Source: Zhongshania aquatica (GTDB taxonomy: Bacteria; Pseudomonadota; Gammaproteobacteria; Pseudomonadales; Spongiibacteraceae). Taken from it: a stretch of 64,000 nucleotides of DNA. Below are positions 17,361 to 26,918 of the stretch, one piece after another (positions within the stretch are counted from its first letter, which is position 1; each line of letters opens with the position of its first letter). Made by a program: the position numbers and the translations under genes. The notes below the pieces were generated by a model that did no database searches, was not told where the DNA came from, and saw only the letters and a program-made list of their open reading frames with translations. The DNA lies in assembly GCF_027257955.1 (NCBI RefSeq), contig NZ_JANZNQ010000006.1, positions 124,001 through 188,000 on the forward strand. The letters are read 5' to 3'.

Positions 17361-17837
17361 ATGGAGTGGTTAAACACCAATATTGCATACTGGCACTGGA
17401 TGGTTTTCGGTATGTTGCTGGTGGCAAGTGAAATTTTTATACCCAGTTTTGTGATGATCTGGTTTGGTGCCAGTGGCATTGCGGTCGGGCTAATTTTGGC
17501 CGCAATAGAGATGTCATTTAGCGTTCAAATACTGATTTGGTTGCTAATGTCGGTGATTGATTTGGCGGTGTGGTTTAAGTTTGTACACCCCAAAATGAAA
17601 AACAAAACACTGTCCGGAATGTCTCGTGAGCAGGTAGTAGGGCAGGAGGCGATGGTTATTAAACTAGGCTCAGAATTTGGTCATGGCACCTTGCGATTTT
17701 CGATTCCTATGTTAGGTAGCGACGAGTGGCTGTTTATATGTCGAGACCCTGTTTCAGTTGGCGATCGTGTTGTAGTCGAAGATGTCTCCGGCAATTCGCT
17801 TATTGTAAAACTCGCAATCGGTCAGACTCCGGCATAA
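17361..17837 (+). CDS. NfeD-like membrane protein
   Basis: 158 residues with three hydrophobic segments (about residues 12-75, starting HWMVFGMLLVASEIF) followed by a soluble OB-fold domain (VGQEAMVIK to the end). This is the short NfeD form, normally encoded with an SPFH/stomatin protein. Here the SPFH gene begins 41 bases later, so the pair is one operon. NfeD proteins are thought to assemble with SPFH proteins in membrane microdomains; no enzyme activity is predicted because the long-form protease domain is absent. Confidence 0.9.
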   Translation: MEWLNTNIAYWHWMVFGMLLVASEIFIPSFVMIWFGASGIAVGLILAAIEMSFSVQILIWLLMSVIDLAVWFKFVHPKMKNKTLSGMSREQVVGQEAMVIKLGSEFGHGTLRFSIPMLGSDEWLFICRDPVSVGDRVVVEDVSGNSLIVKLAIGQTPA

Positions 17838-17878
17838 ATGCGTTTATCTAGACAGTAGTTAATTTAAGGAGAAGTGCG

Positions 17879-18727
17879 ATGGATGGCTTAGCAGTAGCAG
17901 TGGCGTTGGCAATTTTAGTTGTTGTGACGATCGCTAAAGGGGTGCGTACTGTTCCTCAAGGGTATAAACACATTGTTCAGCGCTTGGGAAAATATCACGT
18001 TACGCTTAATCCCGGTTTGAATTTTATTATTCCTTACATCGATGCAGTGGCTTACAAACTTACCACCAAAGATATCGTGCTTGATATTCCGTCTCAGGAA
18101 GTTATCACCGAGGATAACGCGGTCATTATTGCTAATGCCGTGGCGTATATAAATATTGTGTCCCCTGAAAAGGCAGTATACGGAGTGGAGGACTATACCT
18201 TTGCGATTCAAAACTTGGTGCAAACAGCGCTTCGTTCGATTGTTGGTGAAATGGCCTTGGACTCGGCGCTGTCGTCACGTGATCAGATAAAAGCGAAATT
18301 GAAAGCCGCTATTTCAGACGATATTGCTGATTGGGGCATCACCCTTAAAACAGTAGAAATTCAAGACATAAATCCGTCGATGACCATGCAACACGCGATG
18401 GAAGAACAGGCTGCGGCGGAACGTCAACGTCGCGCTGCGGTAACTAAGGCGGAAGGTGAGAAGCAGGCGGCGATATTAGAAGCCGATGGCCGTCTTGAGG
18501 CGTCTCGTCGCGATGCACAGGCGCAAGTCGTTTTGGCAAAAGCCAGCGGTGCCGCGATTACCTTGGTATCTGAAGCCGTCGGAAACGACGAATTGCCGGT
18601 GTTGTATTTATTAGGTGAAAAATACGCCGATGCACTGGTGAAACTGTCGACGTCCGGGAATGCAAAAACCGTCGTTTTGCCAGCAGATTTACCACAGGCT
18701 TTGCGCGGAATATTGAATAAGGGATAA
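17879..18727 (+). CDS. SPFH-domain (stomatin/QmcA-like) protein
   Basis: 282 residues: an N-terminal membrane segment (about 4-18), the SPFH domain beginning VRTVPQGYKHIVQRLGKYHVTLNPGLNFIIPYID, and a long Ala/Glu/Arg-rich coiled coil (about 175-235) with the EEQAAAERQRRAAVTKAEGEKQAAI type pattern. It forms large membrane-bound rings and may control membrane protease or microdomain function in concert with NfeD upstream. QmcA of E. coli is the nearest named relative I recall. GGAG ribosome site present. Confidence 0.92.
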   Translation: MDGLAVAVALAILVVVTIAKGVRTVPQGYKHIVQRLGKYHVTLNPGLNFIIPYIDAVAYKLTTKDIVLDIPSQEVITEDNAVIIANAVAYINIVSPEKAVYGVEDYTFAIQNLVQTALRSIVGEMALDSALSSRDQIKAKLKAAISDDIADWGITLKTVEIQDINPSMTMQHAMEEQAAAERQRRAAVTKAEGEKQAAILEADGRLEASRRDAQAQVVLAKASGAAITLVSEAVGNDELPVLYLLGEKYADALVKLSTSGNAKTVVLPADLPQALRGILNKG

Positions 18728-18777
18728 GGCCCTTATTGCTATTTAAGAAAACTGAAATAAAGGGTTGAAGAGTTTTC

Positions 18778-19632
18778 ATGGATCATACATATCGTTTAGT
18801 CATCAGTTGCCCTGACCGGGTTGGTATTGTTGCCCGTGTCAGCCAATTTGTGGCAGATCAGGGCGGCTGGCTGACCGAGGCTAATTACCATGCCGACGCG
18901 GACAATAACTGGTTTTTTATGCGTAACGAAATTCGTGCAGATTCCCTGAGTATGGGGCCTGAAGCCTGCCGAGCTGCCTTTGCACCGATTGCCAAAGAAT
19001 ACGGTATGCACTGGGAACTAGTGGATTCGTCGGTGAAGCGTAAAGTAGTTATTCTGGCGAGTCACGCCTCGCACTGTATCGCCGATATTTTGCATCGCTG
19101 GCATAGTGGTGAACTCGATTGTGACATTCCTTGTGTTATTTCAAACCATGAGAACCTGCGTAGCATGGTGGAGTGGCACGGGATTCCCTTTGAATATGTT
19201 GCCATCGATCCAGACAATAAAGCGCCATCACACGCACGTATTATGGCGTTAACAGGAGAGTACGGGGCAGATTGCGTGGTGTTAGCGCGCTATATGCAGA
19301 TTATTCAACCCGAGTTTTGTCGTGCATACACCGGTCGCATGATTAATATTCATCATAGCTTTTTGCCCTCATTCATTGGTGCAAATCCCTACCAGAAAGC
19401 ATTTGATCGGGGAGTAAAACTGATTGGCGCCACCTGCCATTATGTGACTGAGCAGCTAGATGAGGGGCCGATCATTGAACAAGATGTCATTCGTGTGTCA
19501 CATCGCCATAGCAAAGACGATCTCGTTCGCCTGGGTAAAGATGTTGAAAAAGCGGTTCTGGCGCGGGCACTTAGGAACCATTTAGAGGACCGTGTTCTCG
19601 TGCTCGGCAACAAGACTGTTGTTTTCGATTAA
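18778..19632 (+). CDS. purU: Formyltetrahydrofolate deformylase
   Basis: Hydrolyses 10-formyl-tetrahydrofolate to formate and tetrahydrofolate, balancing the one-carbon pool. 284 residues: an N-terminal ACT domain (about 5-85) and a formyltransferase-like hydrolase domain. Active-site features seen are ISNHENL, LARYMQIIQPEF, INIHHSFLPSFIGANPYQ (catalytic His within IHHSFLP) and GATCHYVTEQLDEGPIIEQD. The gene stands between the SPFH gene and phoB, with no terminator apparent, and a Pho box lies a few bases after its stop. Confidence 0.96.
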   Translation: MDHTYRLVISCPDRVGIVARVSQFVADQGGWLTEANYHADADNNWFFMRNEIRADSLSMGPEACRAAFAPIAKEYGMHWELVDSSVKRKVVILASHASHCIADILHRWHSGELDCDIPCVISNHENLRSMVEWHGIPFEYVAIDPDNKAPSHARIMALTGEYGADCVVLARYMQIIQPEFCRAYTGRMINIHHSFLPSFIGANPYQKAFDRGVKLIGATCHYVTEQLDEGPIIEQDVIRVSHRHSKDDLVRLGKDVEKAVLARALRNHLEDRVLVLGNKTVVFD

Positions 19633-19647
19633 GCTAGAAAATGGCTT

Positions 19648-19681
19648 CTGTCATAAAATTGTCACCAAATGTCGTTTTAAT
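19648..19681 (+). promoter_or_regulatory. Pho box and -10 upstream of phoB
   Basis: CTGTCAT at 19648-19654 and TTGTCAC at 19659-19665 are two PhoB half-sites exactly 11 bp apart. TTTAAT at 19676-19681 sits ten bases downstream, the right distance for a PhoB-activated -10. It predicts autoregulation of phoBR. Confidence 0.8.
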
Positions 19682-19716
19682 GCTGCTTACATATATTGTT
19701 AAAAAAGGGTAGAGGG

Positions 19717-20424
19717 ATGACTGCGAGTACAATACTGATTGTCGACGATGAGGCCGCAATACGGGAAATGATCCGTGTCGGTCTTGAACTAGCCGGCTAC
19801 GAGTGTCTAGAGGCAAGCAATGCACAGGACGCTCACGGTATTATCGTCGATCAGCGACCAGATCTCGTTTTGCTGGATTGGATGATGCCCGTCACTAGTG
19901 GTTTAGAGTTGCTGCGTAGGCTGAGAAGAGACGATCTCACCCGCGACTTGTTAGTGATTATGCTCACCGCAAAAGACGACGAAGATAATCGAGTGCAGGG
20001 CTTAGATGTGGGTGCGGACGACTACATCACAAAACCATTCTCATCCCGTGAGTTAATGGCGCGTATTAAAGCCATCATGCGCCGTTCTACAACGCGTGAA
20101 CAGGAGGCGTCGATAGAAGTCGGGGGATTAAAATTAGACCCGGCTAGCCACCGCGTATTTGTCGATACTCAACCTTTAGATATGGGGCCGACGGAGTTTA
20201 AATTACTCAAATTCTTTATGACCCACCAAGAGCGAGCCTATAGCCGCGGTCAGTTACTTGATCAAGTTTGGGGCAGTAATGTCTATGTTGAAGAGCGCAC
20301 GGTAGATGTTCATATCCGTCGTCTGCGCAAGGCATTGCAAACCGACCAGCGTGACTGCGGACTTCTCATTCAAACCGTGCGCGGTACTGGCTACCGCTTT
20401 TCTACGACAGGTGTCTGCGCCTAG
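19717..20424 (+). CDS. phoB: Phosphate regulon response regulator PhoB
   Basis: OmpR-type response regulator that binds Pho boxes when phosphorylated by PhoR. 235 residues from ATG 19717, preferred over an upstream TTG because AAGGGT precedes it at a good distance. Receiver domain residues 1-120: acidic pair IVDDEAA, phospho-acceptor Asp54 in LVLLDWMMPV, and KPF near 112. The C-terminal winged helix (about 130-230) includes GPTEFKLLKFFM and VDVHIRRLRKAL. phoR follows 13 bases after the stop. A Pho box upstream implies positive autoregulation. Confidence 0.97.
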   Translation: MTASTILIVDDEAAIREMIRVGLELAGYECLEASNAQDAHGIIVDQRPDLVLLDWMMPVTSGLELLRRLRRDDLTRDLLVIMLTAKDDEDNRVQGLDVGADDYITKPFSSRELMARIKAIMRRSTTREQEASIEVGGLKLDPASHRVFVDTQPLDMGPTEFKLLKFFMTHQERAYSRGQLLDQVWGSNVYVEERTVDVHIRRLRKALQTDQRDCGLLIQTVRGTGYRFSTTGVCA

Positions 20425-20437
20425 CGCAAAATGATTA

Positions 20438-21739
20438 ATGCGCTACTACAACTGGAAAACGGAATTATTGCGTGTCAGTCTGCCGATTACGGTTGTGGCG
20501 GGCGCCTGCGCAGTTTTTGAATTAGGAATTTGGCCTTTATTTATTGCTTCGCTACTCACCTGTGCTTGGTTGTTGCGCAATCTTCAGCACCTGTCTGACT
20601 GGCTTTACAACGACGTAGATAAAGAGCCTCCAGAGGCAACAGGTATGTGGGGCCAAGTTTTTGATGTCATCTATGACATGCAGCGTGATGGTACGCAGAA
20701 TACGAACAAATTACAGGCAATGATCGACTATCTTCACTCGTCATTTGCCTCTATGTCAGATGCCGTGGTGATGCTAGATCAGCAGGGTAATATCGAGTGG
20801 TGTAACGCCTCCGCGCACGATTTGTTAGGTTTGCGTGAATCCGACGACAAGGGGCGCCAGCTGGTTAATTTGATTCGTAGCCCAGCATTTCTCCGTTATT
20901 TTGACGCCGAGCATTATCAAGCACCTTTGGAGATGCCGTCACCGGTGAATAGCACCCTGAGCCTGAGCATTAGCCTAAGCTTTTTTGGTCAAGGTAACCG
21001 TCTACTTTTTGCTCGGGACGTGACAAGAACTCATCGGCTCGAAAAAATGCGTAAAGACTTTGTGGCGAATGTTTCCCACGAGTTGCGTACTCCTTTGACG
21101 GTCATCAATGGCTATTTAGAAACCTTCTCGGAGCATGGCGGTGAAAATCCGCGGTGGGATCGTGCAGTGAGTCAAATGCTGCAGCAATCCCGTCGTATGC
21201 ATTTGCTTATTCAGGATCTCATGTTGCTGTCCCGCTTAGAGGCCGTCCCAAAGGCCGGCGATGATACTGTGATTCGCTTGCGGCCATTAATGGAAATGAT
21301 CAGAGAAGAGTGCGGTTCTGCAGCAAAGGGAGAGCGGCGCATTGTTATCGATTGTGACGATAATATTGCAATAAATGGCAATGCCAATGAATTACGCAGT
21401 GCATTTTCTAATTTAGCGATTAATGCGGCCCGATATACCGCTGAAAATGACACGATTACTCTGCGTTGGTATCGCGACGATGACCACGCATATTTTGAAG
21501 TAGAAGATACCGGTATCGGTATTGAGCCGCAGTACATTCCTCGGTTAACTGAGCGTTTTTACCGCGTGGATCAGAGTCGCTCCTTAGATACTGGCGGTAC
21601 GGGCTTGGGTTTGGCGATTGTTAAGCATGTATTGCTTCGTCATCGCGCGGAATTACGTATTCGCAGTGTGCCGGATAAGGGCAGCACTTTTACCTGTGTT
21701 TTTCCTCGGTCAGCCGCGGTGCTAGTCAAGAAATCGTGA
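20438..21739 (+). CDS. phoR: Phosphate regulon sensor histidine kinase PhoR
   Basis: 433 residues: two N-terminal membrane segments (about 10-47), a short linker, a PAS domain (about 95-195, with MSDAVVMLDQQGNIEWCNASA), the HisKA domain with the phosphorylated His214 in NVSHELRTPL, and the HATPase domain with N, G1 (DTGIG) and G2 (TGLGLAI) boxes. There is no large periplasmic loop, as in PhoR, which senses phosphate through the Pst-PhoU complex. It forms the phoBR operon with phoB. Confidence 0.97.
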   Translation: MRYYNWKTELLRVSLPITVVAGACAVFELGIWPLFIASLLTCAWLLRNLQHLSDWLYNDVDKEPPEATGMWGQVFDVIYDMQRDGTQNTNKLQAMIDYLHSSFASMSDAVVMLDQQGNIEWCNASAHDLLGLRESDDKGRQLVNLIRSPAFLRYFDAEHYQAPLEMPSPVNSTLSLSISLSFFGQGNRLLFARDVTRTHRLEKMRKDFVANVSHELRTPLTVINGYLETFSEHGGENPRWDRAVSQMLQQSRRMHLLIQDLMLLSRLEAVPKAGDDTVIRLRPLMEMIREECGSAAKGERRIVIDCDDNIAINGNANELRSAFSNLAINAARYTAENDTITLRWYRDDDHAYFEVEDTGIGIEPQYIPRLTERFYRVDQSRSLDTGGTGLGLAIVKHVLLRHRAELRIRSVPDKGSTFTCVFPRSAAVLVKKS

Positions 21740-21760
21740 GTCCCGTCATTTTCAATGCAG

Positions 21761-21792
21761 CTGTCACAAAGTTGTCATAATTCGTCTATAAA
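21761..21792 (+). promoter_or_regulatory. Pho box and -10 upstream of pstS
   Basis: CTGTCAC at 21761-21767 and TTGTCAT at 21772-21778 have the required 11-bp spacing, and TATAAA at 21787-21792 serves as a -10. The start codon of pstS lies 42 bases further on. Confidence 0.85.
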
Positions 21793-21833
21793 GTGGCTGC
21801 GTTGAAGTAATTAATTGGTTTGGGAGTTGGATT

Positions 21834-22802
21834 GTGAAGATAAAGCAATATGTTGCAGGAACCATTGTAGCCTTGTCATCTGTCGTAGCGATGGCGTCGA
21901 CGGGTGTCGACGAGTCCTTGCCTGATTACACCAGTGCGTCTGGTGTGTCCGGTAATTTGTCTAGCGTGGGTTCCGATACCTTAGCAAACCTGATGACCTT
22001 GTGGGGCGAAGATTTCAAGCGAATCTACCCTAATATCAATATTCAAATTCAAGCAGCAGGCTCATCTACTGCGCCGCCAGCGCTTACCGAGGGTACGTCA
22101 AATATCGGCCCGATGAGCCGGAAAATGAAAGACAAAGAGATTGAGGCTTTCGAAACTAAATATGGTTATAAACCTACTGCCATTCCAGTTGCCATCGATG
22201 CCCTAGCTGTATTTGTACATAAAGACAATCCGATTCCTGGTATGACCATGGCACAAGTGGATGCTGTATTTTCCAGTACCCATAAATGCGGCCATGCTGA
22301 TAACGTTGATACTTGGGGCGCATTAGGAATGACTGGTGCATGGGTAGGGCGCGATATTCAAATGTTCGGCCGTAACTCAGTGTCTGGTACCTACGGTTAC
22401 TTTAAAGAAGCGGCACTGTGTAAAGGTGACTTTAAGAATGGTGTAAATGAACAGCCTGGTTCAGCTTCGGTAGTGCAGTCTGTGTCCACGTCGGTAAATG
22501 GTATCGGCTACTCTGGTATTGGCTACAAGACCTCTAGTGTTCGAGCTATTCCATTAGCCAAAGATGATAAAAGCGGCTTTGTAGAAGCCACGGCAGATAA
22601 CGCTACCGCAGGCCGGTATCCACTGTCTCGGTTCTTGTATGTTTACGTCAACAAAGCGCCGAACAAGCCATTAGCGCCATTAGAAAAAGAATTTGTGAAA
22701 ATGGTGTTATCTAAACAAGGCCAAGAAGTCGTTGTAAAAGATGGCTATATCCCGCTGCCAGCAAGCGTGGTTGAAAAAATCCGGACAAAACTAGAGCTGT
22801 AA
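21834..22802 (+). CDS. pstS: Periplasmic phosphate-binding protein PstS
   Basis: High-affinity phosphate receptor of the Pst ABC importer. 322 residues from a GTG start; signal peptide of about 21 residues (ending VAMAS). The phosphate-binding family pattern is clear: [55 protein letters not shown] and a [11 protein letters not shown] segment. It is the two-domain PstS type seen in Pseudomonas and Vibrio relatives. It is separated from pstC by a terminator (22823-22855) and a further Pho box, so PstS can be made in excess over the membrane part. Confidence 0.96.
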   Translation: MKIKQYVAGTIVALSSVVAMASTGVDESLPDYTSASGVSGNLSSVGSDTLANLMTLWGEDFKRIYPNINIQIQAAGSSTAPPALTEGTSNIGPMSRKMKDKEIEAFETKYGYKPTAIPVAIDALAVFVHKDNPIPGMTMAQVDAVFSSTHKCGHADNVDTWGALGMTGAWVGRDIQMFGRNSVSGTYGYFKEAALCKGDFKNGVNEQPGSASVVQSVSTSVNGIGYSGIGYKTSSVRAIPLAKDDKSGFVEATADNATAGRYPLSRFLYVYVNKAPNKPLAPLEKEFVKMVLSKQGQEVVVKDGYIPLPASVVEKIRTKLEL

Positions 22803-22822
22803 AGGCGACTAGTTAATTATCA

Positions 22823-22856
22823 AAATGCCGCAGAACTCGATGCGGCATTTTTTTTG
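22823..22856 (+). terminator. Rho-independent terminator after pstS
   Basis: AAATGCCGCA and TGCGGCATTT form a ten-base stem around an eight-base loop, followed by a run of T to about 22855. It splits pstS from pstCAB-phoU. Confidence 0.93.
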
Positions 22857-22866
22857 AGATTGGCCA

Positions 22867-22895
22867 TTGTCATCAAAATGTAACAAAAGTGTCAT
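22867..22895 (+). promoter_or_regulatory. Three-repeat Pho box upstream of pstC
   Basis: TTGTCAT (22867-22873), ATGTAAC (22878-22884) and GTGTCAT (22889-22895) recur every 11 bp, the PhoB spacing. A good -10 is not obvious. It supports an independent Pho promoter for pstCAB-phoU behind the pstS terminator. Confidence 0.75.
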
Positions 22896-22927
22896 ATTGT
22901 GTTGGTGTTTTTTCAGAGAGCTAGGAA

Positions 22928-25159
22928 ATGAGTCAATCTGAGGTACGAGCTACAGCCTCCGCTTACCGCAAGTGGCGGCAAGTTAAGGATGGGATTGCGA
23001 CGGTAACAATCACTGCTGGGGGCATTAGTGTGCTCTTCGCGATATTGCTTATCTTTTTCTACCTGCTTTACGAAATTATGCCTTTGTTTCAATCTGCGTC
23101 GCTTGAACCTGATGCGCAGTTCAATGCAGGCACTGATTCGCCGTCGCTTTACCTTGCTATAGAGGAGCAGGCCGAGGTGGGCTTTCGGCTTGATAAAGAT
23201 GGCAACGCGGATTTCTTCAAGTTAAGTACTGGCGACACACTTTCTGAAAGTCATTTACCACTTCATGACGCCGATATTCTGAGTTTCGCATTGGAATCAG
23301 AAGACAGTCGATTATTCGCGTTAGGTTTAAGCAACGGTGGTGTGCTGATTGCAAAACACGATTATCGCAGTAGCTATCCGAATGATCAGCGTGTGATCAC
23401 GCCGGAATTGCGTTATCCCTATGGCGAGCAAACCTTCATGCTGTCAGAGGGTGTTGGGCTTGAGCAAGTCGCTATCAGTGATAGCGACGACGCGTTGCTT
23501 CTAATAGGTGTAAGTGCAGGTAAGTTGTTGGGTCGTCGCTGGGTAAAAGAAGAAGATTTTCTCAGTGAGGAAGTGACCTTAAGCGAAGAGGACGTGCTTT
23601 TACCTGAACTCGATATTGTGCCAAATCGTGTACTTATCGGTCCGGGCCAACAGTGGCTGTATGTACTAGCAGCAGATGGTGGTTTTCGACTAATTGATTT
23701 GCCGAAGCAGACGGTTAGTGATCGTGGTTATTTGTTTGATAACGGCAAACTGAGTCAGGCGCGATTTTTGTTGGGTGGTATCTCCCTACTTGTTGCGAGC
23801 GATCACGGTTCCATAGGCCAGTGGTTTGTGGTTAGAGATAAAGAACGCGAGTCCGGCTATAAACTCGAGCCCGTTCGCCAGTTCGATATTCCTAATGGTG
23901 GTAGTGCTGCCTTAGTGACCGAGCATCGCCGAAAGGGTTTTGTGAATGTGAATAAAGAGGGTGAATTAGATTTGTTCTATACCACCTCTCATCGGCGTCT
24001 ACTAAGTAAGAGTCTCGATGTTGGCAAGGTCAGCGCCATGGCAATTTCGCCACGCGCAGACAAGCTTTTGGTCGAAAATAGTTCTGGCGGATTAGCTACC
24101 TACGATTTGCATAATGAACATCCCGAGCTGTCTTGGACTGCGCTGTGGAGCAAGGTTTGGTACGAGAGTTACCCCGAGCCAGATTATGTTTGGCAGTCGT
24201 CCGCGTCCAGTAATGATTTTGAGCCAAAGTACAGTTTTGCGCCCTTAGCGTTTGGTACCTTAAAAGCGGCGTTCTATGCGATGCTTATTGCCGCGCCACT
24301 AGCAATTTGCGGTGCTATTTACACTGCGTATTTTATGGCTCCTGCACTGCGTAGAAAAACCAAACCCTTAATCGAATTGATGGAAGCATTGCCAACGGTC
24401 ATTCTCGGTTTTTTGGCGGGACTTTGGTTGGCGCCGTTTATAGAGAAAAATCTACCCGCTATCTTCTCACTGTTCCTGCTTTTACCCGTTGGGATTTTGC
24501 TTTTCGCCTGGTGCTGGTCAAAATTACCCGCTAATTTCCGTCGTCATATTCCAGATGGTTGGCATCCACTGCTACTGGTGCCGATTGTGCTTGCGGTTGT
24601 TTTAGGCTGTGTAGAAATGAGTGCACCCATGGAGCGTTTGTTTTTTGCAGGTGATATGCGGGCGTGGTTAACAAACGATATTGGTGTGTCATTCGATCAG
24701 CGTAACGCGCTTGTAGTCGGTATTGCGATGGGCTTTGCGGTTATCCCGACTATTTTTTCAATTGCTGAAGATGCGATTTTCTCTGTGCCTAAGCACCTTA
24801 GTTACGGCTCTTTAGCATTGGGTGCAACGCCATGGCAAAGTTTGGTTGGCGTAGTGATGCCAACGGCTAGCCCGGGGATTTTTTCCGCGCTGATGATAGG
24901 CATGGGGCGCGCAGTTGGTGAGACTATGATCGTACTAATGGCCACCGGTAATACGCCCATTATGGATGCCAATATATTTGAGGGAATGCGGACCTTGGCA
25001 GCAAATATTGCTGTCGAGATTGGCGAGACCGAAGTAGATAGCTCTCATTATCGCGTGCTGTTTTTAGCAGCATTTGTGCTGTTTATGTTTACCTTTGCGG
25101 TGAATACGATTGCTGAAACCGTGCGCCAACGTCTGCGTATGCGTTATGGAAATCTTTGA
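22928..25159 (+). CDS. pstC: Phosphate ABC transporter permease PstC (long form)
   Basis: 743 residues, more than twice the E. coli PstC. One membrane helix at about 33-52 is followed by a ~370-residue soluble insert, probably periplasmic and beta-propeller-like (repeats such as GPGQQWLYVLAADGGFRLIDL), and then the standard permease domain from about residue 435. The permease carries the ABC EAA-type loop [21 protein letters not shown] and GMGRAVGETMIVLM. Long PstC forms are known in marine gammaproteobacteria and Pseudomonas. It is cotranscribed with pstA, pstB and phoU. Confidence 0.94.
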   Translation: MSQSEVRATASAYRKWRQVKDGIATVTITAGGISVLFAILLIFFYLLYEIMPLFQSASLEPDAQFNAGTDSPSLYLAIEEQAEVGFRLDKDGNADFFKLSTGDTLSESHLPLHDADILSFALESEDSRLFALGLSNGGVLIAKHDYRSSYPNDQRVITPELRYPYGEQTFMLSEGVGLEQVAISDSDDALLLIGVSAGKLLGRRWVKEEDFLSEEVTLSEEDVLLPELDIVPNRVLIGPGQQWLYVLAADGGFRLIDLPKQTVSDRGYLFDNGKLSQARFLLGGISLLVASDHGSIGQWFVVRDKERESGYKLEPVRQFDIPNGGSAALVTEHRRKGFVNVNKEGELDLFYTTSHRRLLSKSLDVGKVSAMAISPRADKLLVENSSGGLATYDLHNEHPELSWTALWSKVWYESYPEPDYVWQSSASSNDFEPKYSFAPLAFGTLKAAFYAMLIAAPLAICGAIYTAYFMAPALRRKTKPLIELMEALPTVILGFLAGLWLAPFIEKNLPAIFSLFLLLPVGILLFAWCWSKLPANFRRHIPDGWHPLLLVPIVLAVVLGCVEMSAPMERLFFAGDMRAWLTNDIGVSFDQRNALVVGIAMGFAVIPTIFSIAEDAIFSVPKHLSYGSLALGATPWQSLVGVVMPTASPGIFSALMIGMGRAVGETMIVLMATGNTPIMDANIFEGMRTLAANIAVEIGETEVDSSHYRVLFLAAFVLFMFTFAVNTIAETVRQRLRMRYGNL

Positions 25160-25215
25160 TTTGTTATTGCTAAATTCGCCAGTGTGCCAGCGCAAGAGAT
25201 ACAGGAAATTAAGTC

Positions 25216-26916
25216 ATGTCATTGCACGATGATAACAAGCAAGGCTTTATAGAGTGGTGTAAACGCGGTGAGCCAATGATTTGGTTGAATGCCGCAGCGG
25301 TGACAGTCAGCACTTTAGCGGTCATCGGGTTGTTACTTTTGTTGACCGTTCGGGGCATGGGCCATTTTTGGCCTGCATCTGTTATGCAAGCGCAGTATCA
25401 ACTTCCCAGTGAAACTGTAGCGTCAATTCTGGCAGAGCGAGTCGAGTCAGAACAGGTGCCGATTGAACAACTGCTTAGTGCAGGGTTTAAGATTGATACA
25501 AACGATGCCTTTGTTAAACGTGAACTAGTTAAGTTGGGCAACAGAGATATCGGTGGTGCGGACTTTAAGTGGGTTATCTCCCGTTATTTAAGCGACGTAA
25601 GCTATCCCAAAGACGCGGTCGTTATTGAACGTCGCGAATGGGGTAATTTCTATGGTTTCTTACAGAATGTAAAACAGCAAGGCCAGATTGTTGCCAGTCT
25701 AGAAGAGGGCGACGCGTGGAGTGAGTTTCAAGCTCGGGTTAGCCGCGCCAATGAAATCCATGACAAAATCACAAAAATAGAAAAGAAAGATATTGGTTCG
25801 ATTAATTATCGTCTCGAAAAACTACGACTAAGAGATCGCGGCTTAGAGCTAGATACGTCAATGGCCGACGCTCAACGCCAGCAAGAAAAAGCTGATATCG
25901 CTCTGGAGCGTGCCGAGTTAGATTCGCAATATAAGGGGATGCAGCAACAGCTTGCGGATCTTTATCAGCAGTGGCATCGCGACACCTTTACCGTGAAAAC
26001 GGCGTCTGGGCAGACCAAAGAACAACGCATAGCGACGGTGGTGCATGCCTATCAACCCAATGGTATGAATGTCTTTCAGAAATTGGGTTTTTACTTCGCT
26101 AAATTTGCTGAGTTCTTGACCGACGAACCCCGCGAGGCCAATACCGAGGGCGGCATATTTCCTGCCATTTTTGGCACGGTGATTATGGTATTAATCATGT
26201 CTGTGCTGGTGACTCCCTTTGGTGTGGTGGCTGCAGTTTATTTGCGTGAATACGCTAAACAGGGCTTTATGACTAGGGTAGTCCGGATAGCGGTGAATAA
26301 CCTCGCTGGGGTACCTTCTATCGTTTACGGTGTTTTTGGTTTAGGTTTCTTTATCTACTTTCTCGGTTCAGAAATGGACAAAGCTTTCTTTCCAGAGGCT
26401 TTGCCAGCGCCGACCTTTGGTACGCCTGGTTTGTTGTGGGCTTCGGTAACTTTGGCGCTTTTGACCTTGCCGGTCGTAATCGTTGCCACAGAAGAAGGGT
26501 TGGCGCGTATTCCGCGCAATTTGCGCGAAGGTAGTTTGGCCTTAGGTGCAACGAAGGCAGAAACCCTTTGGCGGGTTGTGTTGCCGATGGCTAGCCCGGC
26601 GATGATGACAGGGTTGATACTTGCGGTCGCTAGAGCGGCAGGTGAGGTTGCACCGTTAATGCTCGTGGGTGTGGTTAAACTGGCGCCATCGCTACCCGTA
26701 GATGGAAATTTTCCCTACTTTCATTTAGACCAGAAATTTATGCATTTGGGTTTCCACATTTATGATGTCGGTTTCCAAAGTCCAAATGTCGAAGCGGCGC
26801 GACCCTTGGTGTATGCCACGGCCTTGCTGCTGGTAGTTATCATCGCTCTGCTTAACTTAAGTGCGGTGGCTTTGCGCAATCATTTGCGCGAGAAATATAA
26901 ATCACTGGAAATGTAA
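25216..26916 (+). CDS. pstA: Phosphate ABC transporter permease PstA (long form)
   Basis: 566 residues: an N-terminal helix (about 26-48), a long soluble, partly coiled-coil segment (about 60-290, with the charged stretch around residues 180-250), then the six-helix permease from about 310. EAA-type loop: [30 protein letters not shown], followed by [14 protein letters not shown]. The extension parallels that in PstC, so the two may pair outside the membrane core. pstB follows three bases after the stop. Confidence 0.95.
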   Translation: MSLHDDNKQGFIEWCKRGEPMIWLNAAAVTVSTLAVIGLLLLLTVRGMGHFWPASVMQAQYQLPSETVASILAERVESEQVPIEQLLSAGFKIDTNDAFVKRELVKLGNRDIGGADFKWVISRYLSDVSYPKDAVVIERREWGNFYGFLQNVKQQGQIVASLEEGDAWSEFQARVSRANEIHDKITKIEKKDIGSINYRLEKLRLRDRGLELDTSMADAQRQQEKADIALERAELDSQYKGMQQQLADLYQQWHRDTFTVKTASGQTKEQRIATVVHAYQPNGMNVFQKLGFYFAKFAEFLTDEPREANTEGGIFPAIFGTVIMVLIMSVLVTPFGVVAAVYLREYAKQGFMTRVVRIAVNNLAGVPSIVYGVFGLGFFIYFLGSEMDKAFFPEALPAPTFGTPGLLWASVTLALLTLPVVIVATEEGLARIPRNLREGSLALGATKAETLWRVVLPMASPAMMTGLILAVARAAGEVAPLMLVGVVKLAPSLPVDGNFPYFHLDQKFMHLGFHIYDVGFQSPNVEAARPLVYATALLLVVIIALLNLSAVALRNHLREKYKSLEM

Positions 26917-26918
26917 GC

